A DNA stretch of 64,000 bases from Igneacidithiobacillus copahuensis (GCF_018854015.1 NZ_JAAXYO010000182.1:70290-134289), one strand, 5' to 3'. Counted from the first letter of the stretch, positions 1 through 9,455 are shown. Numbers and translations are program-made. The notes: a model not told the origin generated them from the letters alone.

Positions 1-1345
1 TAACGTGCAGTATGCCGCGACCAATGGGCGCTACAAGGTCTATCTCATCGACGAAGTTCACATGCTTTCCACCCACAGCTTCAATGCCCTGTTGAAGACC
101 CTGGAAGAGCCCCCCGAGCATGTAAAGTTTCTCTTGGCCACCACAGATCCGCAGAAGATCCCGGCGACCATCCTGTCGCGTTGCATCCAGTTCCATCTGC
201 GCCGCCTTGAAGCGCCCCTGATCGTGCAGCGGCTGCGCCAGATCCTCGTGGCTGAGGGAGTAGAGGCTGCGGATGATGCCCTGGAGGCCCTCGCGCAAGC
301 CGCAGATGGCAGCTTGCGCGATGCCCTGAGTCTGACCGATCAGGCCATTGCCCAAGGCGGCGGGCGGGTGGACGGCGACACGGTTACTGCCATGCTCGGT
401 CTCTGTCCTGGGGAGGTCGCCACGAGTTTTCTCATCGCCCTGCTGCAGCGCGACAGCGGCCAAGTCTTTGCGTTGCTGCGCGAACAGCAGGCGCTGGGGC
501 AGGACGCCGCCGCGCTACTGGATGCCATCATTGAGGAGCTGCATCGCTGCAGTCTGGCGCAGTGGCTTCCGGAGCAGCGCGGGGCCTTGGCAGCGCAGTT
601 GCGTGATCTCGTGCAACAGGAATCCCCCCTGCTGCTACAGTCCTGGTACCACATTCTTCTTACGGCGCGGCGGGATTTTTCCTTATATCCCAATCCGCGT
701 ATGGCCATCGAGATGGCTCTGCTCCGTCTTCTCGTCTTCCTGCTTCCCGAAGGGCCGCCAGAGAGAAGCAAGAACGTGGCCGAGCCGAGAGAGCCGAATC
801 CTGTCGCAGCAACGCGAGGTGCCGCGGCCGATTTGCCAACCGATAATCGGGCAACAGCGCCCGCGGCCAAACTGTTGCCCACGCCAGAGGCGGTAGAACG
901 CGAAGAGGCGCCGGAAGGACGCGCACCGGAGGCTCCGCTCCTGCATGCCGATCCGCAACGTGCCTGGGAAGAGCTTCTGCCCAAGCTGTCCTTGAGCCCT
1001 TCTCTGCGCGAATTTTTACGGCACAGTCGGGCACTGCGTTGTGATCGGAGCGCTCTGGAACTCGCCCTCGATCCTGCCTATGAGTCTTTGCTGCGTAAAG
1101 AGGAGGGTACTCTGCGCACGGCTTTGCAGAATCACTGGCAGGCCGCCACGGATCTGCGGCTGACGCTACTGGATTCCAGTGCGGCGAAAGGGACTCTGGC
1201 GCAGGAGGCGACGGCGCGCGAACAGGCGCGGCGGGCGGAGATCGAGGCGCGCGCCCTGGCCGACCCGCGTCTCAAAGAGTTTCAAGAGGTCTTGCAGGCG
1301 CGGGTACTGCGGGTAGAGATCATGGATCAGGCGAGCAATTCTTAG
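1..1345 (+). CDS. dnaX: DNA polymerase III subunit gamma/tau, 3' part (5' end outside window)
   Basis: This is the 3' portion of the clamp-loader subunit gene. The frame is open at the left edge, so the P-loop and zinc-binding region lie upstream, and the GTG at base 5 is an internal codon. The visible protein opens with the Walker B stretch YLIDEVHML, followed by the sensor 1 region (LLATTDPQK, then SRC) and the sensor 2 helix GSLRDALSL. An Ala/Pro/Glu-rich linker at about residues 255-320 of the visible part leads to a C-terminal domain; in tau that part contacts DnaB and the polymerase core. It is followed after 13 bases by ybaB and then recR, the classic gene order. Identification is secure; whether a shorter gamma form is made by frameshifting cannot be judged here. 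Confidence 0.97.
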   Translation, partial: NVQYAATNGRYKVYLIDEVHMLSTHSFNALLKTLEEPPEHVKFLLATTDPQKIPATILSRCIQFHLRRLEAPLIVQRLRQILVAEGVEAADDALEALAQAADGSLRDALSLTDQAIAQGGGRVDGDTVTAMLGLCPGEVATSFLIALLQRDSGQVFALLREQQALGQDAAALLDAIIEELHRCSLAQWLPEQRGALAAQLRDLVQQESPLLLQSWYHILLTARRDFSLYPNPRMAIEMALLRLLVFLLPEGPPERSKNVAEPREPNPVAATRGAAADLPTDNRATAPAAKLLPTPEAVEREEAPEGRAPEAPLLHADPQRAWEELLPKLSLSPSLREFLRHSRALRCDRSALELALDPAYESLLRKEEGTLRTALQNHWQAATDLRLTLLDSSAAKGTLAQEATAREQARRAEIEARALADPRLKEFQEVLQARVLRVEIMDQASNS

Positions 1346-1358
1346 TGGAGGAACAGCG

Positions 1359-1685
1359 ATGATGAAAGGTGGCTTGGGCAATATCATGAAGCAGGCGCAG
1401 CAGATGCAGGAGCGTCTGCAGCAAGTACAGGAAGAGCTGGCGCACGTGGAAGTGCAGGGGCACGCCGGCGGCAATCTGGTGGAAGTGACCATGACCTGCC
1501 GTAACGATGTGCGGCGCGTACGGATCGACGCCTCCCTGCTCGAAGATGGCGACAAGGAAATGTTGGAGGATCTGGTCGCTGCTGCGGTCAATGACGCCCT
1601 GCGGAATGCCGAGAAAACCAGTTCGGAACGGCTCGCCACCGTCACTGGCGGTATGAACATCCCGGGTTTGAACCTGCCCTTCTGA
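1359..1685 (+). CDS. ybaB: YbaB/EbfC family nucleoid-associated protein
   Basis: A 108-residue DNA-binding protein of the YbaB/EbfC family, a dimer that coats the nucleoid. The N-terminal third is a Gln-rich helix with the typical MKQAQQMQERLQ start. The centre holds VEVTMTCRNDVRRVRID and the acidic LLEDGDKEMLEDLVAAAVNDAL segment; both are family hallmarks. A GGAGG site (about 1347-1351) precedes tandem ATG codons at 1359 and 1362. It sits between dnaX and recR with gaps of 13 and 3 bases, so it is almost certainly cotranscribed with them. Confidence 0.96.
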   Translation: MMKGGLGNIMKQAQQMQERLQQVQEELAHVEVQGHAGGNLVEVTMTCRNDVRRVRIDASLLEDGDKEMLEDLVAAAVNDALRNAEKTSSERLATVTGGMNIPGLNLPF

Positions 1686-1688
1686 GCG

Positions 1689-2291
1689 ATGGCGGGTAGC
1701 ACTCCCTCCCTGGACAAGATCGTTGCCCTGTTGCGACGTCTGCCGGGCATCGGTCCGCGTTCAGCACAACGGATCGCCCTCGATCTGTTGCTGCGCAAAC
1801 GCGAGTTGATGCCCCAACTGGCACTGGCCCTGCAACAGGCCCACCAGGCCATCCGCCACTGCGAGCGCTGCAACAATCTCTGCGAGGATGCGCTGTGTTC
1901 CATTTGCAGCAGCGGGCGACGCGACCGAACCATCCTTTGTATTGTCGAATCGCCGGCAGATTTGCTGGCCATCGAGGATTCCGCAGCCTATCAGGGAGAG
2001 TACTTTGTGCTCATGGGGCACCTTTCGCCGCTGGATGGCATCGGTCCAGACGCCCTGCATCTCGATCTGCTGGAGAAACGTTTGGCGGAGGAGGGGCTGC
2101 AGGAGGTGATTTTTGCGACCAACTCTACCCTGGAAGGGGAGGCAACGGCACAATTCGTGGCTGCGCTGGTGCCGGAGGGACTACGCGTGACGCGCATCGC
2201 GCGCGGCATTCCCATGGGGGGAGAACTGGAATATCTGGATCGCAGCACTCTGGGGCGCGCCGTACAGGGACGCGCTGCCCTGGAATCATAA
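1689..2291 (+). CDS. recR: recombination protein RecR
   Basis: A 200-residue RecR of normal family length, which works with RecO (also in this window, at 15815) to load RecA on SSB-coated gaps. In order it has the helix-hairpin-helix LPGIGPRSAQRIA near the N-terminus, a C4 zinc finger (CERCNNLC, then CSIC), a Toprim domain and the C-terminal GGELEYLDRSTLGRA motif. It lies 3 bases after ybaB. No terminator is evident before amt, which starts 62 bases downstream. Confidence 0.97.
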   Translation: MAGSTPSLDKIVALLRRLPGIGPRSAQRIALDLLLRKRELMPQLALALQQAHQAIRHCERCNNLCEDALCSICSSGRRDRTILCIVESPADLLAIEDSAAYQGEYFVLMGHLSPLDGIGPDALHLDLLEKRLAEEGLQEVIFATNSTLEGEATAQFVAALVPEGLRVTRIARGIPMGGELEYLDRSTLGRAVQGRAALES

Positions 2292-2353
2292 GACCCTTGC
2301 AACCATAAGAAACGTATCACAATACCGTAGAAACGACGACGAGGAAGAGATCG

Positions 2354-3571
2354 ATGATCACTGCATCTGGGCCCTTGCCCGGGGATAATGTCTTTTTTCT
2401 GTTGATGGGGGCCATCCTGGTCTTCGCCATGCACGGTGGTTTCGCCTTTCTGGAGCTGGGCACCGTGCGCCGACGCAGCCAGGTCAATGCGCTGGTCAAG
2501 ATCCTCAGTGATTTTGGGATCTCCACCATCGTCTATTTTTTCATCGGCTATCACATTGCCTACGGCATCAGCTTCTTCGGCGATGTGCAGCAACTCACCG
2601 GTAGCGACCAGGGTTTTGCCATGGTGCGCTTCTTTTTTCTGCTCACCTTTGCCGCAGCGGTGCCGGCGATCATTTCGGGGGGCATTGCCGAGCGGGCGCG
2701 CTTTGTGCCACAACTGATGGCAACCGCGTTCCTGGTGGGGCTGGTGTATCCCTTCTACGAGGGTATCGTCTGGAATGGAAATTATGGCATTCAGGCGTGG
2801 TTTACCCACCAGTTTGGCGCACCATTTCATGATTTTGCCGGCTCGGTGGTGGTGCATGCGGTGGGTGGCTGGATGGCCTTGATCGCGGTCTGGCTCTTGG
2901 GCCCGCGCCGTGGCCGCTATGGCCGTGACGGTAGCATTCATCCCATGCCGCCTTCCAATATTCCCTTCCTGGCGCTGGGCTCCTGGATTCTGATCATTGG
3001 CTGGTTTGGCTTCAATGTCATGAGCGCGCAGCAGCTACAGGCAGTGCAGGGCTTGGTGGCGCTCAATTCCCTGATGGCCTTGGTGGGCGGGATGCTGGCC
3101 GCCCTGGCCCTGGGCAAGGGAGACCCGGGTTTCGTGCATAATGGCGCGTTGGCGGGTCTGGTGGCCATCTGTGCCGGCTCGGACGTGGTGCAACCGATTG
3201 GCGCGCTCGCGATTGGCGCCATCGCCGGTGCTATCTTTGTCTACCTTTTTACCTTTGTGCAGCATCGCCTGCGTCTCGACGATGTGTTAGGCGTCTGGCC
3301 TCTGCATGGTGTTTGTGGTGCCTGGGGCGGCATTGCCGTCGGCATCTTTGGCCTGCGTGCCCTGGGGGGTGCCGGCGGCGTCAGCATGGTTTCGCAGATT
3401 CTCGGTACGGCGCTCGGTCTTGCCATTGCTATGCTTGGTAGTCTCCTGGTCTATGGTCTGCTACGCAAATCGGTCGGCATTCGCCTGGATGAAGAAGACG
3501 AATATCTGGGACCGGATCTGGCGATCCATCATGTCAGCGCCTATCCTGAGGAAGACATTCAGAAGGCCTGA
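2354..3571 (+). CDS. amt: ammonium transporter (Amt family)
   Basis: A 405-residue inner-membrane ammonium channel with about 11 hydrophobic segments. The twin pore histidines are visible as SVVVHAVGGW (His168) and WPLHGVCGAWGG (His318), which match the numbering in E. coli AmtB. The ATG at 2354 follows a GAGGAAGAG ribosome site. No glnK/glnB gene, the usual partner, lies next to it; instead it sits between recR and nnrD, 5 bases before nnrD. The C-terminal cytoplasmic tail (LRKSVGIRLDEEDEYLG), where PII proteins act in relatives, is present, so PII control remains possible from a distant gene. Confidence 0.95.
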   Translation: MITASGPLPGDNVFFLLMGAILVFAMHGGFAFLELGTVRRRSQVNALVKILSDFGISTIVYFFIGYHIAYGISFFGDVQQLTGSDQGFAMVRFFFLLTFAAAVPAIISGGIAERARFVPQLMATAFLVGLVYPFYEGIVWNGNYGIQAWFTHQFGAPFHDFAGSVVVHAVGGWMALIAVWLLGPRRGRYGRDGSIHPMPPSNIPFLALGSWILIIGWFGFNVMSAQQLQAVQGLVALNSLMALVGGMLAALALGKGDPGFVHNGALAGLVAICAGSDVVQPIGALAIGAIAGAIFVYLFTFVQHRLRLDDVLGVWPLHGVCGAWGGIAVGIFGLRALGGAGGVSMVSQILGTALGLAIAMLGSLLVYGLLRKSVGIRLDEEDEYLGPDLAIHHVSAYPEEDIQKA

Positions 3572-3576
3572 GGACC

Positions 3577-4416
3577 ATGCCCATGCATCGCGATCTGCTG
3601 CCGGAAAATCTCCCCGCCCTGTCCAAGCGTCCCCTTGCCGCGCACAAAGGCAACTTTGGCCATGTCTATGTCCTGGGCGGCAGCCCGGAGATGGGCGGTG
3701 CCCTGAGCCTTGCGGCCCTGGCAGCCTACCGCGCCGGCGCCGGCCTCGTCACCGGCATTGGTCATCCCCAGTCGCAGATCTATCTTGCCGTGCATCTGCC
3801 AGAAGCGACCTGGATGGATTGGCCACCGCGCCTTGCCAGCCGTCTGCCGGACCATGCGGTTCTTGCTCTAGGGCCGGGACTGGGCCAGGGCCTGGCCGCC
3901 CACGATCTCGTCCGTGAGGCGGGCGGACTGCAGCAGCGGCAGATCTGGGATGCCGATGCCCTGAATATCCTCGCCCGCATTGGGCCGGATATCCTGCGCG
4001 GAGCGGCCGAGAGGATCTTCACGCCGCACCCGGGGGAAGCCGCTCGCCTGCTGCGCACCACTACCACGACGGTGCAGACCGACCGGGAGGCGGCGATTGC
4101 CGAGCTGGTACAACGCTACGGAGGTGTCTGGGTACTCAAGGGGGAAGGCACCCTCGTGAGTGACGGCAGTCTGCTCGGACGTTGCCCCTGGGGTAACCCC
4201 GGCATGGCCACCGGCGGCAGCGGTGACGTCCTCACCGGTCTTATCGCCGGTCTTTGGGCACAGGGCTTGAATGCGGCTGGGGCGGCGGGCCTTGCGGTCT
4301 GTATTCATGCTCGGGCCGGCGACCTGGCAGCAGACGAACTCGGTGAGGCGAGCCTGTTGGCGCGGGATATCCTGGCGCAGATCCCGCGCGTATTGCAAAA
4401 CTGGAGTGCCACTTGA
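3577..4416 (+). CDS. nnrD: ADP-dependent NAD(P)H-hydrate dehydratase (carbohydrate kinase-like domain only)
   Basis: A 279-residue enzyme of the YjeF C-terminal domain family, which repairs hydrated NADH/NADPH using ADP. Family motifs are GNFGHVYVLGGSPEMGGA at the N-terminus, FTPHPGEAARLL in the middle and the anion-hole stretch MATGGSGDVLTGLIAGL near the end. In many bacteria it is fused to an N-terminal epimerase (NnrE); that domain is absent here and is not encoded next door. Its stop overlaps the TTG start of bioA by 4 bases, so translational coupling is likely. Confidence 0.92.
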   Translation: MPMHRDLLPENLPALSKRPLAAHKGNFGHVYVLGGSPEMGGALSLAALAAYRAGAGLVTGIGHPQSQIYLAVHLPEATWMDWPPRLASRLPDHAVLALGPGLGQGLAAHDLVREAGGLQQRQIWDADALNILARIGPDILRGAAERIFTPHPGEAARLLRTTTTTVQTDREAAIAELVQRYGGVWVLKGEGTLVSDGSLLGRCPWGNPGMATGGSGDVLTGLIAGLWAQGLNAAGAAGLAVCIHARAGDLAADELGEASLLARDILAQIPRVLQNWSAT

Positions 4417-5762
4417 AGAAAGAACAAGAGTTGCGCGATTGGGATCGCCGGCATTTTTGGCATCCTTTTACGCAGATGTCCTGCTGGGGGGATGACGATC
4501 CCTGGATCATTGCGCGTGGCGAAGGCAATTATGTCTATGACATCCGCGGGCGCAAGGCCCTGGATGCCATTGCCAGCCTCTGGTGCAACGTCCACGGCCA
4601 TCGGCACCCGCGTCTGGATGCCGCATTGCAGGCGCAGTTGCAGCGGGTGGCGCACACGACGGTCCTGGGCGCCAGTCATCCGCCGGGTATCCGTCTGGCG
4701 AAGGGTCTTACGGAGATTGCTCCTGCGGGACTCGAGCGGGTGTTTTTTTCGGAAGACGGCGCCGAGGCGGTGGAAGTGGCGGTCAAGATCGCGGCGCAAT
4801 ATTGGCAAAATCTGGGGCGCAAGGACAAGCGCCGATTTCTGTCGGTAGATGACGCCTATCATGGCGATACTGTTGGTGCCAGTTCGCTGGGCGGTTTTCC
4901 GCTCTTTCATGGGGTCTATGGCCATCTCCATTTCCCGGTGGAGCGCCTGCCCAGCCCGTGGTTGCTGCAGCAACGACTGCAGGGCGATGCCGAAGCCGCC
5001 TGCGCAAGCTGGTTGCAGTCGCTGGAGGATAGGCTTCGGAAAAGCTCGCGCGAGATCATCGCCCTGATTTTGGAGGGAGGAGTGCAGGGCGCAGCGGGTA
5101 TCCTGCCCTATCCGCGGGGGATTCTGGCAGGCGCGGCAGAGCTTTGCCGCCGCTATGAGGTACTATTTATCGTCGATGAAGTCGCTAGCGGCTTTGGCCG
5201 TAGTGGTAGCCTGTTTTATTGCGAGCAAGAAGGCGTCCGTCCTGACCTGCTGGCGCTGGGCAAAGGGATCAGCGGCGGCTATCTGCCCCTGGCGGCCACT
5301 CTCGCACAGGAACAGATCTATGCGGCCTTCCTGGCCCCCTTTGGCGAGGCCAAACAGTTTTATTACGGCCATACCTATACCGCAAATCCCCTGGCTTGTG
5401 CCGTAGCGCTGGAAAACCTGGCCCTTTTTGCCGAAAACGACTTGCTCAGCTCGGTCCGTGCGCGCATCGCGCAGCTGCAGCAAGGATTGCAGCGCTTCGC
5501 CGGGATGCCATTTTCGGCAGCGCCCCGGCAGTTTGGCCTGATGGCGGCTGTCCCCCTGCGCAATCCGCAGGGCGGCAATGCCTATCCCTATGGCGACCGG
5601 CGCGAGTACGCTGTCTGTCGGCGGGCGCGCGAGGCGGGTGTCTATCTGCGTCCGCTGGGCGACAGCATTGTCATCGTGCCCCCACTTTCGGTGACAGCCG
5701 CAGAAATTGACCTTATCCTGCGGGTATTGCAAGACAGTATGGCTGAGGAAACTGCGGCATGA
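4413..5762 (+). CDS. bioA: adenosylmethionine-8-amino-7-oxononanoate aminotransferase
   Basis: A 449-residue class III PLP aminotransferase that makes 7,8-diaminopelargonic acid in biotin synthesis with S-adenosylmethionine as amino donor. Features typical of BioA are the WHPFTQM start region, LDAIASLWCNVHGH, DDAYHGDTVGA, the PLP aspartate stretch FIVDEVASGFGR and the PLP lysine in LLALGKGISGGYLP. The best start is the TTG at 4413, which overlaps the nnrD stop. Other biotin genes are not in the window. The end overlaps the CBS gene by 4 bases. Confidence 0.95.
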   Translation: MKKEQELRDWDRRHFWHPFTQMSCWGDDDPWIIARGEGNYVYDIRGRKALDAIASLWCNVHGHRHPRLDAALQAQLQRVAHTTVLGASHPPGIRLAKGLTEIAPAGLERVFFSEDGAEAVEVAVKIAAQYWQNLGRKDKRRFLSVDDAYHGDTVGASSLGGFPLFHGVYGHLHFPVERLPSPWLLQQRLQGDAEAACASWLQSLEDRLRKSSREIIALILEGGVQGAAGILPYPRGILAGAAELCRRYEVLFIVDEVASGFGRSGSLFYCEQEGVRPDLLALGKGISGGYLPLAATLAQEQIYAAFLAPFGEAKQFYYGHTYTANPLACAVALENLALFAENDLLSSVRARIAQLQQGLQRFAGMPFSAAPRQFGLMAAVPLRNPQGGNAYPYGDRREYAVCRRAREAGVYLRPLGDSIVIVPPLSVTAAEIDLILRVLQDSMAEETAA

Positions 5763-6220
5763 AAAATATCAGTACGCTGATGACGACAGAGGTGATTTCG
5801 GTGCGGGAGAGCGACGGCGTGGAGGAGGTCGGCAAGAAGATGTTGACCTCTGGGCACCACAGTCTGCCGGTCATCGACGCAAGTGGCCGTGTGACGGGGA
5901 TCATCACGGAACGCGATCTGATCGATGCCCACCGGCAGGTGCATCTACCCACGGTGATTTCGATTCTGGACAGTGTAATTCCCATCTCTGGCATGCATGA
6001 ATACAGCGAAGAATTGCGCAAGGTCACCGCGGTCGATGCGCGGGGGCTGGCCACCAAGAGACATCTGCAACTGGCGCGCCCGGAAGAGAGCCTCGATACG
6101 GTGGCCGACCGGATGTTCGAACATCAACTGCACGCCCTGCCGGTGGTCGATGCGGAAGGAAAACTGTTGGGGATGATCAGCCGTTCCGATATCCTCCGGG
6201 GTCTCCTGTCCCCATCATGA
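5759..6220 (+). CDS. CBS-domain pair protein
   Basis: A 153-residue stand-alone protein made of two CBS motifs, which together form a small adenosyl-ligand-binding module. The first repeat carries MTTEVISVRESDGVEEVGKK with GHHSLPVIDASGRVTGIITERDL, and the second carries HALPVVDAEGKLLGMISRSDILRGL. There is no membrane segment or catalytic domain. It overlaps bioA upstream and tsaE downstream by 4 bases each, so it belongs to one transcription unit. The ligand and the regulated partner are unknown. Confidence 0.9.
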   Translation: MKNISTLMTTEVISVRESDGVEEVGKKMLTSGHHSLPVIDASGRVTGIITERDLIDAHRQVHLPTVISILDSVIPISGMHEYSEELRKVTAVDARGLATKRHLQLARPEESLDTVADRMFEHQLHALPVVDAEGKLLGMISRSDILRGLLSPS

Positions 6221-6699
6221 TCCGGGAACTGCCCGATCTGGCGGCTACCGAGGCTTGGGCGCAGGGCTTTACCGGTCTGAAGCCGATCCCGGGAGTGATG
6301 TATCTGCAGGGAGATCTCGGGGCGGGAAAGACCGCCCTGGCGCGCGCCCTGATCCATGCCCTGGGCTACAGCGCCGTGGTCCGCAGTCCCACCTATACCC
6401 TGGTAGAGGAATATGACACCGCTGCGGGGACGGTACTGCATCTGGATCTGTATCGGCTCGTAGAGGCAGAGGAGTTGGAATATATCGGTCTGCGCGATTA
6501 TCTGCAGAAAGATGCCCTGTGGCTGGTGGAGTGGCCGGAGCGCGCCCTGGCGTACCTGCCGCCCGCCGATCTGCGGATCGAGATGGCGCTGGCAGCGGCG
6601 GGAGCGCATCGCTTGGAGGCCGAAGCCTTGAGCGCACGCGGCAGCGAATGGCTGGCGGCTCTCACCGCGGCGTCCGAGAGCTTGGCTGAGCATGCCTGA
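6217..6699 (+). CDS. tsaE: tRNA threonylcarbamoyladenosine biosynthesis ATPase TsaE
   Basis: A 160-residue P-loop ATPase of the TsaB-TsaD-TsaE complex that makes t6A37 in ANN-decoding tRNAs. The Walker A motif GDLGAGKT lies near residue 30, followed by VRSPTYTLVEEY and the HLDLYRL region, all standard for the family. The start overlaps the CBS gene (ATGA) and the end overlaps mutL by 8 bases, a tsaE-mutL-miaA order common in Proteobacteria. Confidence 0.95.
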   Translation: MIRELPDLAATEAWAQGFTGLKPIPGVMYLQGDLGAGKTALARALIHALGYSAVVRSPTYTLVEEYDTAAGTVLHLDLYRLVEAEELEYIGLRDYLQKDALWLVEWPERALAYLPPADLRIEMALAAAGAHRLEAEALSARGSEWLAALTAASESLAEHA

Positions 6700-8494
6700 G
6701 ACGCGACGCCGGGTGCAGGTGATGAGTCCGCAACTGGCAGACCGCATAGCCGCGGGGGAGGTGGTGGAACGTCCTGCTTCCGTGTTGAAAGAGCTCATCG
6801 AAAACAGCCTCGATGCCGGCGCGCGGCACATCGATGTGCTGATCGAAGGGGCGGGCATCGAGCTGCTCGAGGTGCAGGACGATGGCATTGGTATCGAGGC
6901 GGAAGACCTACCGTTGGCCCTGTCACGCCACGCCACCAGCAAACTCTACGATGACGGGGAGCTCGAGCAGATCCATAGCTTTGGCTTCCGCGGGGAGGCC
7001 CTGCCGGCCATTGCCTCTGTCGCGCGCCTGGAAATCACCAGTCGGGCAGTTGGGGCGAATGCGGCGCGGCATTTACGTCTGGCAGCGGGCATTCTCGAGG
7101 AAGATACTCCCGCAGCGCGGGCGCCTGGCACCACGGTGCGGGTGGAAGATCTGTTCTACAATGTGCCAGCGCGGCGCAAATTTCTGAAGGCCCCCGGCAC
7201 CGAACTCGGCCGTATCCAGAAACTCTGGCGTCAGCTCGCCCTCAGCGCCTTTCCGGTGGATCTGCGCCTGCAACAAGGAAAGCGCTTGTTGGCGCAGTAT
7301 CCAGCGGCCCTAAGTGAGGCCGATCAGGACGCGCGGGTGGCGGCCATCCTTGGCGAGGAATTCTTGCGTAACGCCTTGCGTTTTGCACAGGAAAATAATG
7401 GCTGGCGACTCTGGGGCTGGCTCGGATTGCCCAGCTTCAACCGACCCCGCGCCGACGAGCAGTATTTCTTCGTCAATGGCCGCGCGGTGCAGGACGCCGG
7501 TCTGCGTCATGCCTTGCGCTCCGCCTATGCGGATGTGTTGTATCAGGACCGCCAACCTGTCGCCATCTGTTATCTGGAGCTGCCGAGTGAGCTGGTGGAT
7601 GTCAATGTGCACCCCGCCAAAACCGAGGTGCGCTTTCGCGAGGCTCGCCAGATCCACGACTTCGTCCGCCATACCCTGGCAGAAATCATCGCCGATCAGG
7701 CGCGTCCGCGGGCGCCGTACCTACCCCCTACAGAGAGGAGCGAACAGCGCTCGGGCGCGGGATTTTTCGGTACCCAGGCGCCTCTCACAGACCTTGCCGT
7801 AGGCCGGGTGCGGGAGGACTCTGGCGACGACTATTGGCAGAAACTGGTCGCTCCTGGTTTCCGTTACCCGCCGCCGCCTTCTCCTGAGTCCTCGTCATCC
7901 TCCGTTTCTGATCCAGAGGAGCTCTGGAAGGGCTATCCCCTGGGACGGGCTTTGGGGCAGATTCATCAGCGTTTCATCGTCGCGGAAAACAAGGAAGGGA
8001 TGCTCCTGATCGATCAGCATGCCGCCCATGAGCGCATTCTCTACGAGCGCTTCAAGGCGCAACGGTCGACGGGACAGCAGCAAGCCCTGCTCCTGCCGCT
8101 GCAGATCGAGCTCAGCCCCGCTCAGGGCGAGCGTCTGGAGGAGCGCGCGGAATTGTTGCGTGAGGCCAGTCTCGACTGGTCGCGCAGCGGTCCCGGCAGC
8201 CTGCGCATCCACGCCTGCGCGCCGGGGTTTCCGCAGTCGGCCATTGCCGATCTGGTGGCGGATTGCCTGGCGGAGCAGGCGACCTGGCAGGCCGGGCAGG
8301 GGGATGAGCGTCTGGCGGAGATGGCCTGTCACGCCGCCATCAAGGACCATCATCCCCTAAGTCTTGCAGAAATGAATGCCCTCCTGCGGCAGCTTGAAGC
8401 AACGCCACGCTACACCCAATGCAATCATGGCCGGCCCACCATCGTCCAGTGGAACCTTGCCGAGCTCGATCGCCTGTTCCTGCGTGGACGCTGA
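6692..8494 (+). CDS. mutL: DNA mismatch repair protein MutL with endonuclease motif
   Basis: A 600-residue mismatch-repair ATPase. The GHKL ATPase motifs are clear: ELIENSLDAGA, DDGIGI, FGFRGEAL and GTTVRVEDLFYNVPARRKF. A Pro/Ser-rich linker follows around residues 350-410, then the C-terminal dimerisation domain. That domain contains DQHAAHERILYE, a full DQHA(X2)E(X4)E endonuclease motif, plus ACHAAIK and CNHGRPT. The protein should therefore be a nicking MutL of the type used by bacteria without MutH, unlike E. coli MutL. It sits between tsaE and miaA with overlapping ends. Confidence 0.96.
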   Translation: MPETRRRVQVMSPQLADRIAAGEVVERPASVLKELIENSLDAGARHIDVLIEGAGIELLEVQDDGIGIEAEDLPLALSRHATSKLYDDGELEQIHSFGFRGEALPAIASVARLEITSRAVGANAARHLRLAAGILEEDTPAARAPGTTVRVEDLFYNVPARRKFLKAPGTELGRIQKLWRQLALSAFPVDLRLQQGKRLLAQYPAALSEADQDARVAAILGEEFLRNALRFAQENNGWRLWGWLGLPSFNRPRADEQYFFVNGRAVQDAGLRHALRSAYADVLYQDRQPVAICYLELPSELVDVNVHPAKTEVRFREARQIHDFVRHTLAEIIADQARPRAPYLPPTERSEQRSGAGFFGTQAPLTDLAVGRVREDSGDDYWQKLVAPGFRYPPPPSPESSSSSVSDPEELWKGYPLGRALGQIHQRFIVAENKEGMLLIDQHAAHERILYERFKAQRSTGQQQALLLPLQIELSPAQGERLEERAELLREASLDWSRSGPGSLRIHACAPGFPQSAIADLVADCLAEQATWQAGQGDERLAEMACHAAIKDHHPLSLAEMNALLRQLEATPRYTQCNHGRPTIVQWNLAELDRLFLRGR

Positions 8495-8513
8495 GCTGCT
8501 GCTATCCGGGACT

Positions 8514-9455
8514 ATGGACCCTGAGAACACCGAGATATCTTTTCTACCCACCCTCTTTCTCCAGGGGCCGACGGCGAGCGGCAAGACGGCTCTCGCCCTG
8601 CGTCTGGCAGATACCTTCCGGGTTCGCCTCATCAGCGTCGATTCGCTGGCGGTCTATCGTCATTTCGATCTGGGCAGCGCCAAGCCCGATCCCGCGCTGC
8701 AGGCCCGCTATCCCCACGCCCTGATCGATATCCGCGAACCGGAAGAGATCTATTCGGCCGGTGACTTTGCCCGCGACGCCCGAGCGGAAATTGCCGCTGC
8801 CCGGGCAGATGGACAAATCCCCTTGCTGGTTGGGGGCACGGGCCTCTATTTCCGTGCCCTGGAACGTGGCATTGCCGATCTGCCGCCCGCCGATCCGGTC
8901 CTTCGCCAACAGCTTCAGAGAGAAGCCGAGCGCGTGGGATGGCCCGCCTTACATCAGCGCCTGGCACAACAGGCGCCAGAACGGGCGGCTGCTATCCATC
9001 CCCACGATGCACAGCGGATACAACGTGCCCTGGAGCTGCTGGCGGAGGGCAAGACGATGGAGCTCTGGCAGGGCGGACTGTCCGGACCGCTCTGGAAGAT
9101 TGTCCTGCAACCCGCGCGCGCCGAACTGCACGAGCGCATCGCTGTTCGCCTGCAAGCCATGTATGCGGCGGGTTTCCGCGAGGAGGCCGCGACTCTGTTT
9201 GGACGTTATGGAGACGCGGACTACCCGGCCTGCCGGGCAGTGGGCTACCGTCAGCTATTCGCCTGGTTGCGGGGCGAGTGCTCCCTGCCTGAGGCGGAAC
9301 AGGCAGCCCTTTACGCTACGCGGCAGTTGGCGAAGCGGCAGGCAACCTGGTTCCGCGCCGAGGAGGCTGACTGGCGTTTGTCATCCGCAGATGGTAGGCA
9401 AGCGGACGCGGTAGTGGCGGAGATCCGGCAGCGCCTGCAGGGTATGGGTGAATGA
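8514..9455 (+). CDS. miaA: tRNA dimethylallyltransferase MiaA
   Basis: A 313-residue enzyme that prenylates A37 of UNN-decoding tRNAs. It shows the P-loop GPTASGKTALAL, the substrate motif DSLAVYRHFDLGSAKP, VGGTGLYFRAL and the tRNA-contact region near RQLAKRQATWFR. I chose the ATG at 8514 because upstream in-frame sequence is the out-of-frame shadow of mutL; a GTG at 8484 inside the mutL end is the alternative. It is the last gene of the amt-to-miaA run. No hfq gene follows, unlike in enterobacteria. Confidence 0.95.
   Translation: MDPENTEISFLPTLFLQGPTASGKTALALRLADTFRVRLISVDSLAVYRHFDLGSAKPDPALQARYPHALIDIREPEEIYSAGDFARDARAEIAAARADGQIPLLVGGTGLYFRALERGIADLPPADPVLRQQLQREAERVGWPALHQRLAQQAPERAAAIHPHDAQRIQRALELLAEGKTMELWQGGLSGPLWKIVLQPARAELHERIAVRLQAMYAAGFREEAATLFGRYGDADYPACRAVGYRQLFAWLRGECSLPEAEQAALYATRQLAKRQATWFRAEEADWRLSSADGRQADAVVAEIRQRLQGMGE

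Noticed and set aside
1991..2941. 316-codon minus-strand frame across recR and amt
   Set aside because: Both plus-strand genes are clearly conserved, and the antisense protein is low in hydrophobic order and resembles nothing.
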